NCBI GenBank assembly: GCA_965203505.1
Contig: OZ241880.1
Span: forward strand, 806,001 to 870,000
DNA from: Bin127 sp965203505
GTDB taxonomy: Bacteria; Chloroflexota; Dehalococcoidia; Lucifugimonadales; Lucifugimonadaceae
DNA: 64,000 bases
Direction: 5' to 3'
Part shown: positions 1 to 9,360 of the stretch, piece by piece
Position numbering within the stretch: the first letter of the stretch is position 1
Layout of the letters: each line of letters starts with the position of its first letter
Made by a program: the position numbers and the translations under genes
Notes under the pieces: generated by a model
Told to the model about the DNA's origin: nothing
What the model saw: only the letters and a program-made list of their open reading frames with translations
The model's database searches: none

Positions 1-2
1 AC

Positions 3-1100
3 GCCAAGACGTTCTTCGAAGTTGACATTGCGCGTGCGAACCGGCGCTCCGGCAACCTGTGGGAGTTCGACTGGTCGAACCTGACAGGTAACCAGGCAGT
101 CGAAGACGGCAAGTTGTCAGTCATCGTCTGGGGTCGAGACCGTAGCTCTTACATGCGCGGCAGCGACCGCATCCAGAACTGGTCATCTGCAACGGCAGGC
201 TTCACGTACGACACCGTTCTCAAGACAGCTTGGGAAGGTGACGACGATGGAGACAAAGGCGAACTGATCCCGGACAACGGTGAAACAGTGTTCGAGCCTC
301 GCCCATTCGTGCTGCTCGACTTCGGCGACGAGGAGACCAAGGTCGATGTGACCCTCTTCGAGATCGACGGAGTTGACCACGTTGCGGACCTGCAGGCGCT
401 GGACGACAACGAGTTCGTCTGGTGGCCGGACCCGCTGGCGTTTGGCACCTACAAAGTCGCCGTCGAAGCCAACGACGGTGCGAACAACAAGGGTGAGCAC
501 AGCTACAGCTTCACCGTCAAGCAGCGAGCGCCATTCGTGCTCGACCTGCTCGCCGGCTGGAACTCGATCTCGTTCCCGGCCAACCCGGTCGACCGAGCCC
601 TGCACGCCGTGTTCACGAACACCGCAGTCGATCAGGTCATCGGTTGGAACGTGACCGAACCTGTGAGCCCGTGGCGCATCGCAACACGTCAAGACGGCGT
701 GTGGACGACGAGCGACGAGTACGCGACGTTGAACGATGTCGAAGCTCGCTACGGCTACTGGGTCCACTCCACCGGCTTCGTGACACAAGCAGTGCACCTC
801 GCCGGCAAGGGCGACCGCTCGACCGACGGCCAGCCGAACCCGGCTGACATCCCGACCGATAAGGGCTGGAACTTCGTCGGTGTCGTGGACGTCGATGGCG
901 ACCAGACACAAGACGACGCGGGCGAGACGTTGCGCAACAGCAACAACGACCCGATCACAGCCGCCGCCTACCTCGGCGACTACGTCCGGGCATACACGTG
1001 GGACCACGTGAACAACACCTGGGACGTGCTCAAGAAGGACGAAGGCATCACGATCGGTACCGGCGTCTGGGTCTACTACGGCAGCGGAGTAGCGCCGTAA
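3..1100 (+). CDS. Secreted or surface protein, C-terminal part (5' end outside window)
   Basis: The frame is open from the first bases, so this is the 3' part of a longer gene of at least 365 codons. An internal TTG at 114 is not a convincing start. The visible protein is rich in Asp, Gly and Asn. It has a beta-sandwich-like stretch ending near 'YSFTV', then a module that begins 'LLAGWNSISFPANP' and recurs as 'GWNFVGVVD'. Such 'GWN-x-IS(F/L)P' modules are seen in large secreted Chloroflexota proteins that carry PKD/Ig-like and S-layer-like domains. No catalytic motif is visible. A strong terminator follows directly, so the gene ends a transcription unit. The role is probably extracellular (adhesion, or part of a secreted hydrolase), which is inference; the N-terminal domains that would decide it are missing. 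Confidence 0.75.
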   Translation, partial: AKTFFEVDIARANRRSGNLWEFDWSNLTGNQAVEDGKLSVIVWGRDRSSYMRGSDRIQNWSSATAGFTYDTVLKTAWEGDDDGDKGELIPDNGETVFEPRPFVLLDFGDEETKVDVTLFEIDGVDHVADLQALDDNEFVWWPDPLAFGTYKVAVEANDGANNKGEHSYSFTVKQRAPFVLDLLAGWNSISFPANPVDRALHAVFTNTAVDQVIGWNVTEPVSPWRIATRQDGVWTTSDEYATLNDVEARYGYWVHSTGFVTQAVHLAGKGDRSTDGQPNPADIPTDKGWNFVGVVDVDGDQTQDDAGETLRNSNNDPITAAAYLGDYVRAYTWDHVNNTWDVLKKDEGITIGTGVWVYYGSGVAP

Positions 1101-1125
1101 CGACCGTCGCATAGCGACTGAACGG

Positions 1126-1162
1126 CATACGCCCCTCAGGAAACTGAGGGGCGTATGTTTTT
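1126..1162 (+). terminator. Rho-independent terminator
   Basis: A perfect 14-bp stem (CATACGCCCCTCAG with its reverse complement) closes a GAAA tetraloop and is followed by TTTTTGTT. It lies 25 bases after the stop of the surface-protein gene and separates it from prfB. Confidence 0.93.
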
Positions 1163-1205
1163 GTTGGAACCCGCATCCCGCCAATTCATATACTTGAATC
1201 CTGTT

Positions 1206-2307
1206 ATGGATCCACAGTTGAAGTCAGACGCCGCCGAGCTACGTAATCGGATCATGCAGATCGCGGGGCATCTTTGACCTGCCCAACAAGCGGTCACAAA
1301 TCAAGGCGCTGGAAGAACGGGCGCTGGATCCCGGGTTCTGGTCGGACCACAAGCGTGCGCAGTCTCACATGCAGTCGCTGACCACGCTGAAGGACGATGT
1401 GACGACGTGGGAACAGTTGCTTCAGCGTTCGGACGAGTTAGTCGAGTTCATTGATCTGGCTGAAATCGAATCTGAGGAGTCGATGATTGGCCAGCTTGTG
1501 ATTGACGCGGAGGAGTTGAGGTCGGATCTTGCGGAGCAAGAGTTCCGGCTGCAACTCAATGGCGAGCACGACGGCCGTGCCGCGATACTTTCAGTGAAGC
1601 AAGGAGCGGGAGGGGTCGACGCTCAGGACTGGTCGGAGATGCTCTTGCGGATGTATGTTCGTTGGAGCGAGCAGTCGGGATACGATTCCGATGTACTCGA
1701 TTTCACACCAGGTGAGGAAGCAGGCATCAAGTCTGCTGCTGTGCGAGTGGAAGGAGATCATGCGTACGGGTATCTCAAATCTGAACGCGGCGTGCATCGT
1801 TTGGTGAGGTTGTCCCCCTACGACTCCGGACATCGTCGCCACACTAGCTTCGCTCTTGTCGAAGTGTATCCGGAGCCAGATGAAACTGACGACGTAGAGG
1901 TCGATCCGACCGAAGTTCGTATGGAGGCGTTTAGGGCGAGCGGGCATGGCGGACAGAGCGTCCAAAAGAACTCCACGGCGGTGCGTTTAACGCATGAGCC
2001 GACCGGTATCGTGGTATCGGTCCAGAACGAGCGGTCACAGGCGCAAAATCGGCAAGTTGCGATGAAGATTCTTCATGCAAGGTTGACGGATTTAGAGAAT
2101 CAACGAAGGGCAGCGGAACAGGCCAGGTTGAAGGGTGATCATGTTTCCGCCGAATTCGGTAGACAGGTGAGGAGTTACGTTCTGCATCCGTACCAGATGG
2201 TGAAAGATCATCGGACCGATTATGAGGTGTCTGATGCGCGAGGAGTGTTGGAGGGTGATCTGGACGGATTTCTCAAGGCGTTTCTCCAATCTTCGATTGC
2301 CAATTGA
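1206..2307 (+). CDS. prfB: Peptide chain release factor 2, with programmed +1 frameshift
   Basis: RF2 recognises UGA and UAA stop codons and triggers release of the finished peptide. The gene is in two frames. Codons 1-23 run from ATG 1206 to CTT 1272-1274, followed by an in-frame TGA (1275-1277). The rest continues in the +1 frame from GAC 1276, giving about 366 residues, the normal RF2 length. The junction CTT-TGA-C is the classic RF2 slippery site, and GCGGGG just upstream can act as the stimulatory Shine-Dalgarno-like element. The catalytic GGQ is at residues 248-250 within 'GHGGQSVQKN'. The stop-codon-reading tripeptide, normally SPF in RF2, reads SPY here (residues 203-205). Family and frameshift are certain; whether the Tyr changes decoding is not known. 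Confidence 0.97.
1263..1278 (+). promoter_or_regulatory. RF2 autoregulatory +1 frameshift site
   Basis: GCGGGGCATCTTTGAC: a purine-rich Shine-Dalgarno-like element three bases before CTT-TGA-C. In known prfB genes, low RF2 slows termination at this UGA and favours slipping from CUU to UUU, which restores RF2 synthesis. The sequence and position here match that scheme. Confidence 0.93.
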
Positions 2308-2487
2308 AGGATTCTGTTGACAGACAGCAATGGGAAACGCGGAATGTCAGGCGATATTGCAAGTTCGTTTGTGGCCGGCCAGAAACAATGACCACGGTCA
2401 ATTCGGCATGTACGGCAAATACGCAATCCGCGCGTTGGCATCAAATCGTAAGTATTTTCAGGAACGATTGAATTCCGGAGACAACAG

Positions 2488-4236
2488 ATGAAGAAAGCAA
2501 GTTTCTTTAGCTTCTCGCTGGTCGTTGCGATTTCGCTGTTTATCGTGGCGTGCGCGAGCGAAGAGGAACCCACACCTACGCCAATCCCAGAGCCGACAGC
2601 AACCCAAGTTCCGACCGCGGTTTCGACGCCTCCGCCGGCTCGATCGGAACGTCCGACACCGGTTACGGGCCAGTCGAAGATCGCGCCGGAGTTGCTTCAG
2701 ACGCCGGAGCGCGAGGGAGATGACCGACGGGACGGCGGTGTTTTCCGTCGACTTTGGGCAGACCCACCGACGCTAGACCCAGCACTGGTGACGGATGGAA
2801 CGTCGTATCACATAGTCATCGAGCTTTTCAGCGGTCTGGTAAAGCTAACCGGCGCATCGGACGATCCGATCGTAATGGATTTGGCTGAAAGCTATACGCT
2901 GTCCAACGACGGCAGGACGTACAAGTTTGTTCTTAGGGACGACCTGAAGTTCAGCGATGGTTCGCCGATCACGGCGGCTGATTTCAAGTGGTCGTGGGAA
3001 CGTGCTGCGGCACCCGATACGGAATCTCCGATCGTGGATGAGTTCTTGGGAGACATCATCGGAGTTCAAGCGATCATCGATGGCGAAGCCACGTCTGCGG
3101 ACGGGATTGAAGTTATAGACGATCAGACTTTGCAGGTAACGATCGACGCACCGAAACCTTACTTCATCGCCAAGTTGACATACCCGATTGCCTTCGTCGT
3201 GAAAGGGGATAACGTGTTGTCTGGTGGTGAGAACTGGACCGACGATCCGATCGGTACCGGTCCGTTCGTGCTCAAGGACTACAGCATCGGTGAGCGGATG
3301 CTCTTCTCGAAGAATCCTCATTACTGGGGCGACCCTGCATATCTGGACGAGGTCCAACTCTTGCTCGCTGGCGGATCTGCGATGGCGATGTACGAGAACG
3401 ATGAGATCGACATCACTGGTATCGGCCTCGCCGATCTGGAGCGGGTGACGGATCCGACCGAAGAGATATCCAAAGATGTCGTGGACGTGCCGCCTTCATT
3501 CAGGACCAGCTACGTTGGCTTCAACGTTGAACGTGAGCCGTTTGATGATGTGCACTTCCGCCGAGCGCTGAACTTCGCCGTTGACAAGCAATTGGTTGCT
3601 AATGCCGTATTCTCCGACTTGGTTCGTCCGGCCACTGGCGTCATCCCTCCAGGCTTTGTGGGATACAACCCCAATCTCAAGGGTTTGGAGTTCGACGTGG
3701 ATCGGGCGCAGGCGGAGCTTGAGATGTCGCAATACGCCGATGCAGCTACACGTCCTCGCATCGTGATTACGTTGCCGGGCACGGGTGGGTCTCCGAGTTT
3801 GACGACGGAGGTCATCGCCGATATGTGGCGGCGAAATCTCGGTGTCGACGTCGAGATCCAGCAGGTGGAGTGGGCAACGTTCCTGCAGGATCTTCACAGG
3901 AACCGCTTGCAAGCGTTCTCGCTGGCATGGCAGGCCGACTACCCTGATCCTCACACGTTTGTGGATGTCCTGTTCAGGACGGGTAGCTCGATCAACAACA
4001 CCAACTACTCGAATCCTGAAGTCGACGAGTTGCTGCACCAAGCAAACGTAGAACCAGATCCAGTTCGCAGGATCGAGCTTTACCAAGAAGCCGAGCAGAT
4101 GATTGTAGAAGATGCAGCGTGGTTGCCATTGTGGTGGGGTGTTGAAGGCAAGGTTCTTGTTAAGCAACGTGTAGAGGGACTGACGTTCCCACCGTTGTCT
4201 GTGCCGATATATCAGCACGTCTGGATTGACGGCTGA
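2488..4236 (+). CDS. Peptide ABC transporter substrate-binding lipoprotein (SBP_bac_5 family)
   Basis: Captures peptides or related solutes outside the cell and delivers them to an Opp/Dpp-type permease. The 582-residue protein starts at ATG 2488 behind GGAG. It has a hydrophobic signal sequence and a lipobox 'IVAC', with the lipidated Cys at residue 22. A Pro/Thr linker follows to about residue 60, then the family-5 binding fold: 'GGVFRRLWADPPTLDPAL', 'YTLSNDGRTYKFVLRDDLKF' and 'DGSPITAADFKWSWERA'. It is first in a run of four genes with a close paralogue and two permeases. The substrate cannot be read from the sequence; dipeptides, oligopeptides, opines or glycosides are all possible in this family. 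Confidence 0.93.
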   Translation: MKKASFFSFSLVVAISLFIVACASEEEPTPTPIPEPTATQVPTAVSTPPPARSERPTPVTGQSKIAPELLQTPEREGDDRRDGGVFRRLWADPPTLDPALVTDGTSYHIVIELFSGLVKLTGASDDPIVMDLAESYTLSNDGRTYKFVLRDDLKFSDGSPITAADFKWSWERAAAPDTESPIVDEFLGDIIGVQAIIDGEATSADGIEVIDDQTLQVTIDAPKPYFIAKLTYPIAFVVKGDNVLSGGENWTDDPIGTGPFVLKDYSIGERMLFSKNPHYWGDPAYLDEVQLLLAGGSAMAMYENDEIDITGIGLADLERVTDPTEEISKDVVDVPPSFRTSYVGFNVEREPFDDVHFRRALNFAVDKQLVANAVFSDLVRPATGVIPPGFVGYNPNLKGLEFDVDRAQAELEMSQYADAATRPRIVITLPGTGGSPSLTTEVIADMWRRNLGVDVEIQQVEWATFLQDLHRNRLQAFSLAWQADYPDPHTFVDVLFRTGSSINNTNYSNPEVDELLHQANVEPDPVRRIELYQEAEQMIVEDAAWLPLWWGVEGKVLVKQRVEGLTFPPLSVPIYQHVWIDG

Positions 4237-4267
4237 TTAGGCGGCGTTTGTCAATCTGATCGCAGTC

Positions 4268-4297
4268 GGGTAGGTGATTGCTTATGATCACCTATCC
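4268..4297 (+). other. Intergenic stem-loop between the two binding-protein genes
   Basis: An 11-bp stem with one G-U pair (arms 4268-4278 and 4287-4297, eight-base loop) lies 32 bases after the stop of the first binding-protein gene. No T-run follows. It may stabilise the upstream mRNA or slow transcription so that the first gene is expressed more than those behind it; this role is inference. Confidence 0.55.
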
Positions 4298-4405
4298 GCA
4301 GCACAATACGCGCTGATTTGCGGTGTAGTTTCCCGTTCATTTGGTACCGTGTATCTATGTGGGAATTCGCAGCACCGTAGCGCAAGAGATGGAGCAAAAG
4401 GAAAA

Positions 4406-6226
4406 ATGATCCGTAACCTAATGATTGCCGGTGTACTGTTCGCCACTGCGTTTGCGATCGCGTGTTCGAGCCCAGAAGAACCGACTGCAACCCCAACTTC
4501 AGTTCCCCCGACTGCTACAGCTGTCCCTCAACCAACTTCGACACCACAGCCAACGGAGGAGCCATCAAGCGTCGCGCCGACCGCGACGGCGATTGCTGAA
4601 GCTACAGCGGAGGCGAAGGTTCAAGCAACGGCTTCGGCCGAAGAGACTGCGACCGCAATGCAACAGGCGGCCGAAGAAGAGGAAGAGGAGATAGATTTTG
4701 ATCCCCGCCGCGGTGGTGTATTTAGATTGCTGGGCAGCGATCCAACCACACTAGACCCTGCCCTTACCACGGACAGCACCTCGTACGACATCGTTTTGGA
4801 GATTTTCGGCGGATTAATGCGATTGACTGACAACCCGAACGAACCGATCGTTCTTGACTTGGCGGAGAGTTTCACGGTGAGTTCGGACGGCACGGTGTAC
4901 AGGTTTGTGTTGCGGGAAGGGATTGAGTTCAGCGATGGGAGTCCTGTAACCGCGTCAGACTTCAAGTGGTCTTGGGAGCGCGCTGCGTTGCCAGAAACAG
5001 GATCGCCAATCGTCAAAGAGTTCCTTGGCGATATCGTCGGAATCAACGACATCGTCGATGGGAACGCCACTTCAGCCGAGGGAATAACCGTAATCGACGA
5101 TCAGACGCTCGAGGTGAAGATCGATGCACCCAAACCGTATTTCATCGCAAAACTGACGTACCCGGTCACTTTCTTGGTCAATCGAGAGAACATCGAGACT
5201 GGCGGTGAGCGTTGGACGGACAATCCAATCGGCACTGGACCTTTCGTCCTCAAATCGTATGAAATCGGTGTCAGTTTGGTGTTGGAGCGCAACGAAAACT
5301 ATTGGGACACGCCGGCGTTCCTAGATGAGGTGCAATTCAATCTGGCAGGCGGTTCGGCGATGGCGATGTACGAGAACGATGAACTCGAATTTACCGGCAT
5401 CCCGACGTCGGCATATGAACGGGTGACCGATCCGAACGAACCGATATCTAGGGAAGTCGTCGACGTACCGCCGGCGTTCGTCACCAGTTACATCGGATTC
5501 AACGTCGAGGAACCGCCATTCGACGATGTCCACTTCCGGAGGGCACTGAATCACGCAGTAAATAAGGAGCTGATCGCGGAAGCAGTTTTGCAGAGCCGAG
5601 TGCGTCCAGCTTATGGACCGATACCGCCTGGCTTTATCGGATTCAATCCCGATCTCGAACCGTTGGGCTTCGATGTGGAAAAGGCCGTAGAAGAGCTGGA
5701 CATGTCGAAATACGCGGATCCTGATTCTCGGCCGCGAATCGTGCTGACTGCCCCCGGAACTGGCGGCTCGCCGCCCACCTGGCTACAAGCCGTAGCAGAC
5801 ATGTGGGCTCGCAATCTGGGCGTCGAAATCGAATTTCAAGAGGTTGAATGGGCTACGTTCTTGGAAGAGGTCGACAATTATCGACTCCAGGCGTTCCGGT
5901 TGGCATGGAGCCCAGACTATCCAGACCCTCACACGTTCGTAGACGTGCTTTTCCGCAGCGACAGCACGATCAACCAGACACAGTACTCGAATGCCGAGGT
6001 AGACGCGCTTCTCGACGAAGCTACTACCGAACCTGATCCAGCACGGCGCATCCAGCTGTATCAACAAGCAGAGCAGATTATCGTAGACGAGGCTTCTTGG
6101 CTCCCGATGTGGTGGGGGTCTGAAGGCAAAATCCTAGTCAAACCACACGTGAACGATTTCAGGCTTTCGCCACTTGGCGGCTACTTCTTCAAGGATGTGT
6201 GGCTTGACAAGGAGGTCGATTTCTAG
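4406..6226 (+). CDS. Peptide ABC transporter substrate-binding lipoprotein, paralogue of the preceding gene
   Basis: A 606-residue lipoprotein. The frame is open from 4274, but ATG 4406 is preferred: it follows AAAGGA and begins a clean signal peptide with lipobox 'AIAC' (Cys 20). A long Pro/Thr, then Ala/Glu-rich linker (about residues 21-105, ending in a run of six Glu) probably spaces the domain from the membrane. The binding domain is very similar to that of the preceding gene, sharing for example 'IDAPKPYFIAKLTYP', 'AGGSAMAMYENDE' and 'DYPDPHTFVDVLFR'. The two therefore arose by tandem duplication. The longer acidic linker and changed residues suggest a different ligand or partner. It sits directly before the permease pair. 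Confidence 0.93.
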   Translation: MIRNLMIAGVLFATAFAIACSSPEEPTATPTSVPPTATAVPQPTSTPQPTEEPSSVAPTATAIAEATAEAKVQATASAEETATAMQQAAEEEEEEIDFDPRRGGVFRLLGSDPTTLDPALTTDSTSYDIVLEIFGGLMRLTDNPNEPIVLDLAESFTVSSDGTVYRFVLREGIEFSDGSPVTASDFKWSWERAALPETGSPIVKEFLGDIVGINDIVDGNATSAEGITVIDDQTLEVKIDAPKPYFIAKLTYPVTFLVNRENIETGGERWTDNPIGTGPFVLKSYEIGVSLVLERNENYWDTPAFLDEVQFNLAGGSAMAMYENDELEFTGIPTSAYERVTDPNEPISREVVDVPPAFVTSYIGFNVEEPPFDDVHFRRALNHAVNKELIAEAVLQSRVRPAYGPIPPGFIGFNPDLEPLGFDVEKAVEELDMSKYADPDSRPRIVLTAPGTGGSPPTWLQAVADMWARNLGVEIEFQEVEWATFLEEVDNYRLQAFRLAWSPDYPDPHTFVDVLFRSDSTINQTQYSNAEVDALLDEATTEPDPARRIQLYQQAEQIIVDEASWLPMWWGSEGKILVKPHVNDFRLSPLGGYFFKDVWLDKEVDF

Positions 6227-6305
6227 GATCTGTACGGTTTAGCCCTTTCGGGCGTCCGAAGCGGTTGTGTGATTTGTTTGGCCTAGTGCTAGGATTTGTA
6301 GCGCG

Positions 6306-7238
6306 ATGCTGATCTACATATCACGACGATTGCTTTGGACGCCTGTTTTGATGTTCGTGGCTGGACTGTTCGTATTCTGGCTCGCTTCGTGCACGCCGGG
6401 CGACCCGGCTGAACTGATGGCCGGCCAGCGCGCCGATCCCGAAGCGATCGAACGGATTCGTGACCGGCTAGGGTTGAACGACCCGTTCATGGTGCAATAC
6501 ACGCGATACATCGCCGACGCTCTGAAAGGTGATTTCGGAGAGAGTTACAGATATCGGGGGCGAGATGTGTTGGAGCTGCTAGCCCCCAAGTTGAGGGTGT
6601 CGCTCGAACTCAACATCGTTTCTTATGTGGTCACATTGGCGATCGGTTTGCCTCTGGGGTTCTGGACGGCGATGCGCCAAGGAACGTGGAAAGATCCTAC
6701 GTCTACGACATTCATGTTGCTTGTGTACGCGATGCCGGTGTTCTTCACCGCGCCGTTCTTGATACTCGTGTTCGCGTCGTGGTTGGATTGGATCCCGGTA
6801 TCGGGATGGTCTGGAATGTTTTCGACGCAGGCGATATTGCCCGCTTTCACCCTCGGCGTCCCCGGCGCCTTTGTCTTCATGCGCTTTATGAGGGCATCCA
6901 CATTGGACGTGCTGGGCCAGGAGTACGTGCGTACAGCCCACGGCAAGGGCATGGGGCATATGACGGTCAACCGGAGGCACATCGCACGCAATGCGCTTTT
7001 GCCCATCATCACCATTCTTGGATTCTCGCTTGCTGGGCTGTTCGGCGGTTCCCTCGTAGTCGAACTGATATATGGAATCCCAGGAGTCTCAAGGCTGTTG
7101 TTGGAAGCCGTGTTCCAGCGAGATTATCCCGTGATCATGGGCATGACTCTGTTGGGTGCAACGATGCTGGCAATCGCAAATATGGTCGCCGACATCATGT
7201 ATTCGGTGATAGACCCTCGGATCAGATTGCGAGCATGA
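6306..7238 (+). CDS. Peptide ABC transporter permease, DppB/OppB type
   Basis: One of two membrane subunits forming the channel of a peptide importer. It has 310 residues and about six hydrophobic segments, starting with 'RRLLWTPVLMFVAGLFVFWL'. The early motif 'GDPAELMAGQRADPEAIERIRDRLGLNDP' region is typical of DppB. The cytoplasmic EAA loop, which contacts the ATPase, is 'EYVRTAHGKGM'. ATG 6306 is preceded by AGGA. The gene ends one base before the next start, so the two permeases are translationally linked. No ATPase gene follows; the candidate partners lie 20-29 kb downstream. Confidence 0.94.
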   Translation: MLIYISRRLLWTPVLMFVAGLFVFWLASCTPGDPAELMAGQRADPEAIERIRDRLGLNDPFMVQYTRYIADALKGDFGESYRYRGRDVLELLAPKLRVSLELNIVSYVVTLAIGLPLGFWTAMRQGTWKDPTSTTFMLLVYAMPVFFTAPFLILVFASWLDWIPVSGWSGMFSTQAILPAFTLGVPGAFVFMRFMRASTLDVLGQEYVRTAHGKGMGHMTVNRRHIARNALLPIITILGFSLAGLFGGSLVVELIYGIPGVSRLLLEAVFQRDYPVIMGMTLLGATMLAIANMVADIMYSVIDPRIRLRA

Positions 7239-7239
7239 A

Positions 7240-8244
7240 ATGAACGACTCGCGGTCGATCAGTTCAAGAAGCGGAGAACCCACGGAGTTCTTGGAGGTTG
7301 CGGCGTCGGACGGTATTTTCAGTCACGCTTGGAATCAACTCAGGAAACGTAAACTCGCCCTACTTTCGGTTTGCATACTGCTTGTCCTTTACACAGTCGG
7401 CATGTTGGCGCCTTTGGTGGCGACCCATGACTACACAGAGACGAACCTGGCAAAAACACAAGCGGCGCCGGACCTAGAAAACTGGTTGGGCACAGACCGG
7501 TTGGGAAGAGATATTTTTTCGCGCGTTGTATGGGGAATCCAGACGACTGTGATACTGACCGTTATCACGAGTTTGACGGCGAGCTTTGTGCTGGGGCTTG
7601 CGGCCGGGATGGCTGCTGGTTATCTGCGCGGCATCGTAGACATCATCACCACCAGAACAGGGGAAGTTGTATCCGTGTTCCCCGACATTCTGTTGCTGTT
7701 GATCATTGTCGCGACTGTACGTCCCCAGTTCAAAGAGTTCGGATACTGGATCGAAGACAACACTTTCATATCTGGAGTCATATCGTCAGGCGTCATCGAC
7801 TACATCGTTCTGGGTGTGGCATTTCTACCGTTGTCATGGTTCGGTTCGATGCGTCTGATTCGAGGACAGACTCTGGCGATCAGAGAGGCTCCCTACGTAG
7901 ACGCTGCTCGTTCGATGGGTGTCGGCACGCCTACGATACTCTTGAGACACGTTCTGCCGAACGTCATCACGCCGTTGATTGTGAGTGTCAGCTTCGGAAT
8001 GGGAGGTGTGGCGCTCGGGGAAGCGATTATCAGCTTTTTTGGCGTCGGTGTCCAACCGCCACGCCCCAGCTTAGGAGTGATGATCGGAGACGTGACGGCG
8101 AGGACGGGTAGCGCAGCTGTGGAGACGTTGCGCAACCATCCCGAGCAACTCCTGCCTCCGATTATCGTAGTTTGGCTGATGATATTCTGCTGGAACATCC
8201 TCGGCGATGCGTTGAACGACATCCTCAACCCGCGCGCGCGGTGA
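7240..8244 (+). CDS. Peptide ABC transporter permease, DppC/OppC type
   Basis: Second membrane subunit of the peptide importer, 334 residues. A short cytoplasmic N-terminus precedes the first membrane helix (around 'LALLSVCILLVLYTVGMLAPLV'-like region). The DppC signature 'WLGTDRLGRDIFSRVVWG' follows. The EAA loop is 'APYVDAARSMGVGTPTILLRHVLP'-like, ending before a run of membrane segments. It follows the DppB gene with a one-base gap and is followed after 15 bases by a 2-hydroxyacid dehydrogenase, probably in the same transcript. Confidence 0.94.
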   Translation: MNDSRSISSRSGEPTEFLEVAASDGIFSHAWNQLRKRKLALLSVCILLVLYTVGMLAPLVATHDYTETNLAKTQAAPDLENWLGTDRLGRDIFSRVVWGIQTTVILTVITSLTASFVLGLAAGMAAGYLRGIVDIITTRTGEVVSVFPDILLLLIIVATVRPQFKEFGYWIEDNTFISGVISSGVIDYIVLGVAFLPLSWFGSMRLIRGQTLAIREAPYVDAARSMGVGTPTILLRHVLPNVITPLIVSVSFGMGGVALGEAIISFFGVGVQPPRPSLGVMIGDVTARTGSAAVETLRNHPEQLLPPIIVVWLMIFCWNILGDALNDILNPRAR

Positions 8245-8259
8245 TCGAAGGAAAGTTTC

Positions 8260-9360
8260 ATGGGTGAAAAACTGAAGGTTGGGTTGGCTTGTGATGCTCG
8301 TTACATGGATCGTGGCATCAAGGACCACGAAGTCGAATCGCTAAATGAGTTCGCAACGTTCGAATGGCGCGAGTTCAACGAGACTTCCGATTGGTATTCG
8401 CCGCCGATATCGTCCGAAGAGGTCGTAGCCGACTTCATCGAATTCGCTTCAGCTGTCGACGCGATGGTCGTTTGTCACGGAGCTCCGCGGGTAACGCCCG
8501 AGATTCTTGACGCCGTGCCCAATCTTCGCTTGGTCGGAGAACTGGAGGGAGACAGGTTCGCGCAACGGATCGATGTGGCTGCGTGTATCGAACGCGGTGT
8601 GAAAGCGGTTGACACTACGCACGCGTCGAGTCTGCCGGTGTCGGAGTGGGCGCTAGCGATGATGATGATGGGATTGAAGAAGGTCGGTGCTCATTACCGT
8701 CGCATGATCGCGCACGAGGAGTGGGGGACGGGATACCAGCGTGTGCACCATCCTGATTTTCAGATGATGGGTGACTTGACAGGTCGTACGGTCGGACTCA
8801 TCGGTGGCGGCAATATTGCACGTCGGCTGATTGAGTTGCTGGTGCCGTTTCGGGTCGAGATTTTGGTGCACGATCCTTATCTTCCGCGTGAATTGGCTTC
8901 GGCGATGAATTTCACCATGACTTCGCTGAAGAACGTGATGAGTATTCCGGATGTTGTGGTGTGTCTAGTGCCACACACGCCTGCGACGGAAGGGATGCTG
9001 GGGGCCGAGGAATTGGGTTGGATACGGCACGGAGCGGTGTTCGTCAACGTATCGAGGGGTCAAGTGGTGCAGTCGGATGCATTGATTGATCGGTTGAGGC
9101 AGGACGACATCTATGCGTGTCTCGATGTGTTCGATCCTGAACCGGTACCGATTGATTCTCCGATCCGGCATTTTTGGAACGTTTTCTTGACTCCGCACAT
9201 CGCTAGCACGACGGATGGGACGGGGATATCGTTTTTTGGTGAGATGGTCGATGAGTTGCGGCGGTTCCACCTTGGGCACGACACCAAGCACGATCTGATG
9301 CCCCGCACACTCGCGAATCGCCGCGGAGAAAGTCCAGGCGATTTAGACGCGGTTCGCTGA
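8260..9360 (+). CDS. D-isomer-specific 2-hydroxyacid dehydrogenase
   Basis: NAD(P)-dependent enzyme that interconverts 2-oxoacids and D-2-hydroxyacids; 366 residues. The Rossmann segment reads 'GRTVGLIGGGNIARRL', a GxGxxA variant of the usual glycine motif. Catalytic residues of the family are in place: Arg in 'VNVSRGQVV', Glu in 'DVFDPEPVP' and His in 'LTPHIAS'. ATG 8260 follows GAAGGAAAG. Its position 15 bases behind the permease suggests that it acts on a solute brought in by the transporter, but this is inference. Phosphoglycerate, glyoxylate/hydroxypyruvate or a sugar-acid derivative are all possible substrates. Confidence 0.88.
   Translation: MGEKLKVGLACDARYMDRGIKDHEVESLNEFATFEWREFNETSDWYSPPISSEEVVADFIEFASAVDAMVVCHGAPRVTPEILDAVPNLRLVGELEGDRFAQRIDVAACIERGVKAVDTTHASSLPVSEWALAMMMMGLKKVGAHYRRMIAHEEWGTGYQRVHHPDFQMMGDLTGRTVGLIGGGNIARRLIELLVPFRVEILVHDPYLPRELASAMNFTMTSLKNVMSIPDVVVCLVPHTPATEGMLGAEELGWIRHGAVFVNVSRGQVVQSDALIDRLRQDDIYACLDVFDPEPVPIDSPIRHFWNVFLTPHIASTTDGTGISFFGEMVDELRRFHLGHDTKHDLMPRTLANRRGESPGDLDAVR

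Noticed and set aside
183..1184. Long minus-strand open frame opposite the first gene
   Set aside because: It is antisense to a well-supported coding frame, has an implausible composition and no recognisable domain.
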